Assembly: GCF_026627505.1 (NCBI RefSeq)
Contig: NZ_JAPNLK010000035.1
Location: 1 to 64,000 of the forward strand
Direction of reading: 5' to 3'
DNA: 64,000 nucleotides
From: Streptomyces sp. H27-H5
Lineage (GTDB): Bacteria; Actinomycetota; Actinomycetes; Streptomycetales; Streptomycetaceae
Each line of letters begins with the position of its first letter. Positions within the stretch are counted from its first letter, which is position 1. This document shows positions 58,225-64,000 of this stretch, one piece after another. The position numbers were made by a program, and so were the translations under genes. The notes below the pieces were generated by a model, which saw nothing but the letters and a program-made list of their open reading frames with translations, was not told the DNA's origin and did not search any database.

Positions 58225-59727
58225 ACTCTCCCTGCCCCGGCGAAGACCCTTCCGTCCCCGGCGCCGGGCCCGGCCGCCGACGAGGGCCTGGCCCGGCGGC
58301 TGCGCGCCCTCGCCTGCACCGCCCCGCTCCACGACCTCGACGTGCGCAAGGCCAATCTGGCCGGCGAGTACGGGGTCTACGCGATGGCCGAGGTCGCCCT
58401 GTCCGCGATCGACCTGGTCACGCTCAACATGGACTTCGACACCGGCGCGGACCACGAACAGATAGTGGCCAGGCTGCTGCCGCGCGTCGCGGCACAGGCA
58501 CCCGCCCGGCCGGTCGCCGAGCACGAGCGGGTGGCCCGCTGGGTCCTGGAGAACCTGATCAACGTCGGCAGCGTCGACCGGGGCTTCCGCGCGATCTACG
58601 GCACCTTCGGCCCGGACGGCGTGTACGTCCGCCGCGACTACGACTTCAAGCTGATCGAAGAGGTCCCCGGCCACGGCGGGGCCGTCTACCTGCGCACCAC
58701 CGACGAGGCCGTCAACGTCCTCGTCGGAGCCCTCGACACCGACGTCACGAGCGCGCAGATCGCCGCCGAGGTCAAGCTGGAGGTGCTGATCAGCCGGGGC
58801 CGCCTCGCGGACGCCCAACTGGCCGCCGAACAGGCGCGCTACCGGACCGTCCAGTACGCCGAGACCCTGCGCCGCACCCTGGACGCCACCCGCCGCAACG
58901 TACGCGCCGTGGACTGGCTGGAGGCCGTCCCGGACATGATCGCCGAAGCGCTGGACCACGTCGCCGACCGCTACCGGCACGAGAACGCGATCCTGACCAA
59001 CATCCGCAAGGCACGCGACGAGGCCGAGGACCCCGACAACAAGCGGCGCGCCGCCGAACTCGTCGACATCGTCAAGGACTGCATCCGCCGCCACACCCAG
59101 CTCCAGTCCCGGCTGCTCGACGCCGGTCCGCTCTTCCGCGCCGAACAGGACCGCCAGGCCTTCGCCGCCCCCGCGCCGCGCACCGGCATCGACCTGTACG
59201 GACAACTCGTCTCCCCGGTCCTGCCGCTGCCGCTGGAACAGGCGACGCGGGTCACCGACGCCTTCTTCGCGGCGGGCACGGGACTGCGCACCCCCGTCTC
59301 GGTCCGGATGACGGACCTGGTCGAGATCCTGCTGACCCCGCCCCTGGAACGCGAACACCTCGGCGTGGAGATGCCCGAACCGGACCTGATCGCCACCCCC
59401 GACGACAGCCGGTTCAGCGAGGAGCAGCTCGCCGCCGCCATGAAGCTGCTGGACCTGCCGCACGACGCCCCGCGCCGGCTCTCCGGCCTGCTCGCCGAAG
59501 CCCGCCGCGAGGACCCCGACCTGCCGTACCTGGTGGCACTGCTGGCCGTCCACGCGGCGAGCCCCGCCGTGGGCACGGCCTACCGCCAGGGCGAGGAACG
59601 CCTGCTGTTCGCCGTGGACGACGGCGCCGAACTCGACGACCCGGAGTTCGGCGGCGCAGACCTGATCGTCGGCACCGCGCTCCTCGACTCCGCCGCGATG
59701 ACCGCGGACCGCACGGAGGCGGCGTGA
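58222..59727 (+). CDS. MukF/JetA-like kleisin subunit of a Wadjet/MksBEF-type system
   Basis: 501 residues from GTG 58222 (ATG 58177 possible). The N-terminal ~180 residues look like a winged-helix dimer domain (R-W-V-L-E-N-L-I-N ... F-K-L-I-E-E-V). A long helical central part follows (L-R-T-T-D-E-A-V-N-V-L-V-G-A-L-D-T-D and A-E-V-K-L-E-V-L-I-S-R-G-R), with a shorter C-terminal domain. This, and its place before a MukE-like and an SMC-like gene, matches MukF/MksF/JetA. Its stop overlaps the next small ORF (GTGA). Read from pattern and context; remote-homology comparison is needed to fix the subtype. Confidence 0.65.
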   Translation: MTLPAPAKTLPSPAPGPAADEGLARRLRALACTAPLHDLDVRKANLAGEYGVYAMAEVALSAIDLVTLNMDFDTGADHEQIVARLLPRVAAQAPARPVAEHERVARWVLENLINVGSVDRGFRAIYGTFGPDGVYVRRDYDFKLIEEVPGHGGAVYLRTTDEAVNVLVGALDTDVTSAQIAAEVKLEVLISRGRLADAQLAAEQARYRTVQYAETLRRTLDATRRNVRAVDWLEAVPDMIAEALDHVADRYRHENAILTNIRKARDEAEDPDNKRRAAELVDIVKDCIRRHTQLQSRLLDAGPLFRAEQDRQAFAAPAPRTGIDLYGQLVSPVLPLPLEQATRVTDAFFAAGTGLRTPVSVRMTDLVEILLTPPLEREHLGVEMPEPDLIATPDDSRFSEEQLAAAMKLLDLPHDAPRRLSGLLAEARREDPDLPYLVALLAVHAASPAVGTAYRQGEERLLFAVDDGAELDDPEFGGADLIVGTALLDSAAMTADRTEAA

Positions 59728-59924
59728 GCACCACCGGCGCTACCTCGACCGGGGCGCCCATTGAACCGGCGCCGGCCGCCCACCGCCCGGACGGCCACCG
59801 GCCCCCGGCGCACGCACTCCCGCGGCCCCGGCGGCGCCCCGCCCCCCGGCCCGGCGCCGACCCGGCCCGCGCCCCCCGAGACCACCACCACCCGTACCGC
59901 ATTGCCGAGGAGCCGCACCCGTGA
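59724..59924 (+). CDS. Small Pro/Arg/His-rich ORF bridging jetA-like and jetB-like genes
   Basis: 66 codons. The GTG at 59724 overlaps the upstream stop by GTGA, and the stop at 59922-59924 overlaps the downstream GTG by GTGA. The peptide is low-complexity (P-R-P-R-R-R-P-A-P-R-P-G). GAGGAG at 59907-59912 serves the next gene. Either a real coupled peptide or a chance open spacer that keeps ribosomes moving. Confidence 0.35.
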   Translation: MSTTGATSTGAPIEPAPAAHRPDGHRPPAHALPRPRRRPAPRPGADPARAPRDHHHPYRIAEEPHP

Positions 59925-60817
59925 GCGAGACCCACGCCGAGCACCCCGCGTGGAGCGAGCCCGACGCGGCGTCGGCTCCGACCGGGACCACCCACCCCGT
60001 GACCCCGGCGGACGCCGCCGACGCGGCGCGCCTCGTCGCCTTCGGACTCCAGCCCAAGCTGCTGCCCGCCCGCGATGCCGAGTACGCCGAACTGCTGCGC
60101 CGCTACCGCGAGGAGCCCGCCTTCGGCCGCCTCGCCGACGCCGTCGCCACCGGCCTCGGCCTGATCGTGCTGGAGGTCTCCCCCCGCGCCGGCATGGCCG
60201 TGGCCGCCGGCGAGGACTCCGTCTTCGCCGTCCGGATGGGCGACTACGCCCGCCGCACCACCGCCGACGGCGGCGACCGCTTCCTGCACGGCCTCGCCCA
60301 CCTCGCCGTCGCCGCCCTCGCCTTCCCGCGCCCCGAGGACCTCGCCGACGACGGCTACATCGGCCGGATCACCGTCAACGGCGTCGACGCCTTCGTCCGG
60401 CAGACCTGCCGCCGCCTCGAAGAGCGCGCCGAGGAACTCGGCGAGAACACCGACCCCGCCTCCGACGCCCCCGGCCTGGAGGCCGCCTGGCGGGTCTACG
60501 CCCGCCGCTCCGCCACCGGCGCCACCAAGGACGCCCGCCGGCTCGCCGGCTCCACCACCGGCATCGTCGGCAAGGCCGCCGCGTTCCTCACCGAATCCGG
60601 CTTCCTCCAGCGCACCGGCGACGACGCCGGAGGCACCTACCGCACCACCCCCCGCTACCAGCTCCAGGTCCGCGACATGGCGGGCAGCGCGGCCATGGCC
60701 GAACTGCTGGAACTCGGCGTGGTCCCCGTCAGCGACGGCTCCGCCACCCTGCTGCCGCCGCCCGAGGGCGACGACCTGGAGCTCGCCGCCGACGCCGGAC
60801 TCCCCTTCCACGCCTGA
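59921..60817 (+). CDS. MukE/JetB-like winged-helix subunit
   Basis: 298 residues from the GTG at 59921 (GAGGAG upstream). An N-terminal acidic, Pro-rich ~50 residues; then helices and winged-helix-like segments including D-G-Y-I-G-R-I-T-V-N-G-V-D-A-F-V and G-K-A-A-A-F-L-T-E-S-G-F-L-Q-R-T. Size and position between kleisin-like and SMC-like genes match MukE/MksE/JetB, which bind the kleisin. Confidence 0.62.
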   Translation: MSETHAEHPAWSEPDAASAPTGTTHPVTPADAADAARLVAFGLQPKLLPARDAEYAELLRRYREEPAFGRLADAVATGLGLIVLEVSPRAGMAVAAGEDSVFAVRMGDYARRTTADGGDRFLHGLAHLAVAALAFPRPEDLADDGYIGRITVNGVDAFVRQTCRRLEERAEELGENTDPASDAPGLEAAWRVYARRSATGATKDARRLAGSTTGIVGKAAAFLTESGFLQRTGDDAGGTYRTTPRYQLQVRDMAGSAAMAELLELGVVPVSDGSATLLPPPEGDDLELAADAGLPFHA

Positions 60818-60855
60818 GCGAGCCACCGCGCCACCCGCCCGCCGTACGCCCCACC

Positions 60856-60889
60856 GTCCTCCGTACGACCCCTGTCCTCCGTACGACCC
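60856..60889. repeat. Two 16-base direct repeats in the jetB-jetC gap
   Basis: GTCCTCCGTACGACCC at 60856-60871 and again at 60874-60889 (period 18), followed by two ACGAGAG copies. They fill the 98-base spacer before the SMC-like gene, where they may affect its translation or an internal promoter. Confidence 0.8.
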
Positions 60890-60915
60890 ACGAGAGACCA
60901 CGAGAGTCCGCCGCC

Positions 60916-63900
60916 ATGTACGAGCTGTCCCGGATCCGCCTCTACTCCATCGGGCCCGCCGGCGCGCGCTACGCCGACACCGTGCTCGACCTGCGCGGAG
61001 TCGGCGAACCGGTGCCCCACCCGGCGCCCACCCAGGCGGAGTTCTTCGAGGACGAGCCCACCGGCCCGCCGCGGCGCCCCGCGCCCGCCGGCGTGCTCTT
61101 CCTGGAGAACGGCGGCGGCAAGTCCGTCCTCCTCAAACTGATCTTCTCGGTCATGCTGCCCGGCCACCGCAACACCCTCGGCGGCGCCAGCTCGGGCGTC
61201 CTGCGCAAGTTCCTGCTCGCCGACGACTGCGGCCACGTCGCCCTCGAATGGCAGCACACCCAGACCGGCGAGTGCGTGGTCGTCGGCAAGGTCAGCGAAT
61301 GGCGCGGCCGCCAGGTCTCCAACGACCCCCGCAAGTTCGCCGAGGCCTGGTACTCCTTCCGCCCCGGCCCGGGCCTCGGCCTCGACAACCTCCCCGTCGC
61401 CGAGGCCACCGCCGTGCGACCGCCCGTCGAGGGCGCGTCCGGCGCCCAGGGCCGCCGCCGCACGATGAAGGGCTTCCGCGACGCCCTCACCGAGGCCGGC
61501 AAGGCGTACCCGCACCTGGAGGTGTACTGGGAGGAGATCCACGACCGCTGGAACGAACACCTCACCGAGGTAGGCCTCGACCCCGAACTGTTCCGCTACC
61601 AGCGCGAGATGAACGCCGACGAGGGCGAGGCCGCCGGCCTCTTCGCCGTCAAGAAGGACTCCGACTTCACCGACCTGCTGCTGCGCGCCGTCACCGACAC
61701 CCGAGACACCGACGGACTGGCCGACCTCGTCCACGGCTTCGGCAACAAACTCGGCCGCCGCGCGGAACTCATGGCCGAACGCGACTTCACCGCCGGCTCC
61801 GTGGACCTCCTGCACCGCATCGTCGACGCCGCCGACACCCGCTCCCGGCTGCGCGACGTCCACGCCGGCGCCGAACGCCGCACGCGCACCCTCGCCCGCC
61901 GGCTGTCCGCCCGCGCCGTCGAGGAACGGGGCCGCGCCGCCGACCTCGCCCAGCGGGTCACCGAAGCCGCCCACGAGGTCACCGGCGCCGAGACCGCCCG
62001 CGGCCGCAGCGCCGCCGTAGCCGCCGAACTCGCCTACCGGCACGCCTCGCTGGCCCTCACCGTCGCCGACAAGGCCGCCGCCGCCCAACGCCGCGAACTC
62101 CTCGAAGCCCGCACCCTGCACTCCGCCTGGCAGGCCGCCGAGATCGTGCTCCGCCACCGGGCCGCCGCCGACCGCGCCACCCGCGTCGCCGCCGCCATCC
62201 TCGAAGCCGAACGGGACGCCGCCCCGGCCCTGGCCGCCCGCGCCACCGCCGCCGCCGCACTCGTACGGGCCCTGCACACCGCCGCCGAACACGGCGAGAC
62301 CCGCGCCAACGAGGAGGAGGAACGGTCCGCGGAACTCCAGGCCGTCGGCGAGAGCGCCCACCGCGACGCCACCTCCGCCGCCACCGCCGCCCAGCGCGCC
62401 CGCAGCGAGGCCGAACACCTGCGGGCCCGCCTCGACGAGGTCCGGCAGGAGACCGCCGAGGCCGTCGACGCCGGCTGGCTCGACGACTCCGAACCCGACG
62501 CCGACCCCGCCCGCGCCGCCCTCGCCGCCAGCGATGCCGAGAAGACCGCCGTCGCGGCCTGGAACGAGTCCCGCGAGGCAGCCCGCGCCGCCGCCGAGAC
62601 CGCCCGCGAGGCCGCCGGAGCGGAATCCCGCGCCGAACTCACCGCCGCCCGCGCCGCGGACGCCGCCGACGCCGCCGAGTCCGCCCACGCCGCCGAGTCC
62701 CGCGCCGCCGCCTCGCTCGCCGAAGCCCCGCGCCTGGCCGCCCTCCTGGGCCTCCCGGCCGCCCCCGACGCCACCGTCCCGCACCCGCGCGGCGACGACG
62801 GCCCGAACGGCACGCCCCCGTCCCCCGACCAGGGCCCCGAGGCCTCCGACGGCCCCGCCGCCCACGGCGGCCTCACCGTCGACGACCTCGACCGGGGCGC
62901 CGACGACCTCCGCGCACTGCTCACCGATTCGGTGGCCGCCGCCGAACGGCAACTCTTCGAGCTGCGCACCGCCGCCGCCGACGACGCCCGCATCCTCGGC
63001 GCCCTCGGCGACGGCGGACTCCTGCCGCCCGGACCCGACGTCCTCGCCACCGTCGAGTACCTCGGCGAACACGGCATCCCCGCCCTCCCCGGCTGGCGCT
63101 ACCTCGCCCAGTCCGTGGACCCCGCCGACCACGCCGCCGTCCTCGCCGCCCGCCCCGAACTCGTCGACGGCGTCGTCATCACCGACCCCGACACCCACGC
63201 CCGGGCCCGCGAGGCCCTGTCCGGCGCCGCGCTGCTGCCCCGCTCCACCGTCGCCGTCGGCACCGCCGCCGCCCTGCTCGCGCCCCTGCCCCCGACCGAC
63301 GCCGACAGCGACGTCTCCGGCATCTTCATCGTGTCGCCGAACCCGGCCATGCACGACGAGCAGGCCGCCGACACGGAGCGCCAAGCCCTGCGCAGCCGCG
63401 CCACCGCCCGCGACACGGAGATCCGCGACCTGGCCGCCCGGCTCTCCGGCGACCGCGAACTCGCCGCCCGACTCGGCTCCTGGCGCACCGGCTGCCCGCC
63501 CGGCCGGCTCGCCGAACTCGCCCGACTCGCCGAGGCCGCCCGCGCCTTCGCCGAGGAGGCCGACGCCGAACTCGCCGAGGCCCGCACCGTACGGGCCGAG
63601 GCGGACGAGGCCGCCGCCGACGCCGCCCGCGTCCGCGAGGAACGCCAGGACACCGCCCAGCGCGCCCGCCGCGTCGCCGACGCCCTCGCCGGCCTCGCCC
63701 ACCGCCTGCGCGAGCGCGCCGGCTGGCAGACGAGGCTGCGCGAACTCGCCGACGAGGCAGCCGAGTCCGAGGCCCGCGCCGAGGTCTGCCTGGACCGGGC
63801 CCGCGCCGCCGACGAGGACCGCCGGGCCGCCCAGCGCGCCGCCGACGACGCCCGCCGCACCTCCCGCGCACTGCGGGCCGAGCGCTCCGAGATCGCCGGC

Positions 63901-64000
63901 GCCCCCGAGCCGCTCCCCGCGGACGACGGCTCGACCAAGGCCCCGCTGCCCGACCTGCGCGAGGCCTACCGGGCCGCCTCACAGCTCTACGAGAAGGTCG
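60916..64000 (+). CDS. MukB/JetC-like SMC ATPase, runs past the right edge (partial)
   Basis: ATG 60916; 1028 codons are visible with no stop. It begins Y-E-L-S-R-I-R-L-Y-S-I-G-P-A-G, and the Walker A is L-E-N-G-G-G-K-S-V-L-L (K69), an SMC/Rad50-type P-loop with Glu where Gly is usual. From ~residue 300 two long Ala/Glu/Arg-rich coiled-coil stretches flank a more globular segment (~residues 660-810, with G-W-R-Y-L-A-Q-S-V-D), probably the hinge. The Walker B/signature end lies outside the window. Fits MukB/MksB/JetC of a DNA-loop-extruding condensin. A JetD-type nuclease gene would be expected downstream. Confidence 0.78.
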   Translation, partial: MYELSRIRLYSIGPAGARYADTVLDLRGVGEPVPHPAPTQAEFFEDEPTGPPRRPAPAGVLFLENGGGKSVLLKLIFSVMLPGHRNTLGGASSGVLRKFLLADDCGHVALEWQHTQTGECVVVGKVSEWRGRQVSNDPRKFAEAWYSFRPGPGLGLDNLPVAEATAVRPPVEGASGAQGRRRTMKGFRDALTEAGKAYPHLEVYWEEIHDRWNEHLTEVGLDPELFRYQREMNADEGEAAGLFAVKKDSDFTDLLLRAVTDTRDTDGLADLVHGFGNKLGRRAELMAERDFTAGSVDLLHRIVDAADTRSRLRDVHAGAERRTRTLARRLSARAVEERGRAADLAQRVTEAAHEVTGAETARGRSAAVAAELAYRHASLALTVADKAAAAQRRELLEARTLHSAWQAAEIVLRHRAAADRATRVAAAILEAERDAAPALAARATAAAALVRALHTAAEHGETRANEEEERSAELQAVGESAHRDATSAATAAQRARSEAEHLRARLDEVRQETAEAVDAGWLDDSEPDADPARAALAASDAEKTAVAAWNESREAARAAAETAREAAGAESRAELTAARAADAADAAESAHAAESRAAASLAEAPRLAALLGLPAAPDATVPHPRGDDGPNGTPPSPDQGPEASDGPAAHGGLTVDDLDRGADDLRALLTDSVAAAERQLFELRTAAADDARILGALGDGGLLPPGPDVLATVEYLGEHGIPALPGWRYLAQSVDPADHAAVLAARPELVDGVVITDPDTHARAREALSGAALLPRSTVAVGTAAALLAPLPPTDADSDVSGIFIVSPNPAMHDEQAADTERQALRSRATARDTEIRDLAARLSGDRELAARLGSWRTGCPPGRLAELARLAEAARAFAEEADAELAEARTVRAEADEAAADAARVREERQDTAQRARRVADALAGLAHRLRERAGWQTRLRELADEAAESEARAEVCLDRARAADEDRRAAQRAADDARRTSRALRAERSEIAGAPEPLPADDGSTKAPLPDLREAYRAASQLYEKV

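Noticed and set aside
60655..63702. Open frame of 1015 codons on the minus strand opposite the SMC-like gene
   Set aside because: It is a Gly/Val/Ala-rich shadow produced by G/C third positions of the real plus-strand gene, which has a start, a ribosome-side context and SMC motifs.

Overview
The window reads as the chromosome of a Streptomyces or a close relative. Base composition is very GC-rich with G/C at third codon positions, GTG starts are common, and TTA codons are nearly absent (one was found). The gene set is typical of the genus: WhiB-like regulator, RbpA, GH18 chitinase with a DasR-type promoter, SPW-repeat protein, DUF6230/DUF6114 pair, and a riboflavin operon under an FMN riboswitch. 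From memory, the order resembles the rbpA/rib/his-end region of the S. coelicolor chromosome. It looks mostly like conserved core, not an island. I see no tRNA, rRNA or CRISPR array.

Layout. 1-90: C-terminal end of a probable IS630-type transposase. 0.2-8 kb: a two-repeat lipoprotein, a GDSL hydrolase, an amino-acid permease with an Lrp-type regulator, a secreted protein, a WhiB-like protein, a GNAT enzyme, and a short leader-peptide-like ORF before an Ecm4-like thiol transferase. 8.3-10.9 kb: a gene pair matching DavA (5-aminovaleramidase) and DavB (lysine 2-monooxygenase). 11-16.3 kb: a zinc-ribbon protein, a DUF5995 protein, a uracil/xanthine permease, and an MFS exporter divergent from a ROK regulator. 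16.3-18 kb: an ECF41-type sigma factor with its oxidoreductase partner. 18-20.4 kb: chitinase. 20.7-26.6 kb: FMN riboswitch, ribD-ribE-ribM-ribBA-ribH, hisE, hisG. 26.6-29.8 kb: a PH-like protein and two CNNM/CorC-type membrane proteins behind a structured leader. 29.8-36.9 kb: a TPR-AAA+ protein with a TTA codon, a uridine-kinase-like protein, a C39 peptidase, an SPW protein, a tiny membrane protein, and the DUF6114/DUF6230 pair. 37-44.8 kb: TetR regulator, acyl-CoA dehydrogenase, a CrtC/AttH-like protein with a phosphotransferase, a second Lrp regulator, an amidohydrolase. 45-49.6 kb: polyprenol-phosphate mannose synthase, FxsA, RbpA, MFS, GDPD. 49.8-55.8 kb: a MocR regulator, an FtsK/TraB-like protein with a tiny membrane partner, ankyrin and HEAT proteins. 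55.8-58.1 kb: pxpABC, 5-oxoprolinase.

58.2-64 kb (right edge): an operon of a MukF-like, a MukE-like and a MukB-like protein. Its order is that of jetA-jetB-jetC of a Wadjet/MksBEF anti-plasmid condensin. The last gene runs off the window and is missing from any list that requires a stop codon.

The most notable links between genes are these. Three half-sites (G-Y-GCAA-R) with nearly identical 30/31 and 21/22-base spacing lie before both the permease-Lrp genes and davAB, suggesting one lysine (or amino-acid) regulon. The ECF41 sigma factor is followed by a near-consensus ECF41 promoter for its oxidoreductase. rbpA carries an exact SigR promoter. The Wadjet-like operon contains a small ORF coupled to its neighbours by GTGA overlaps at both ends.
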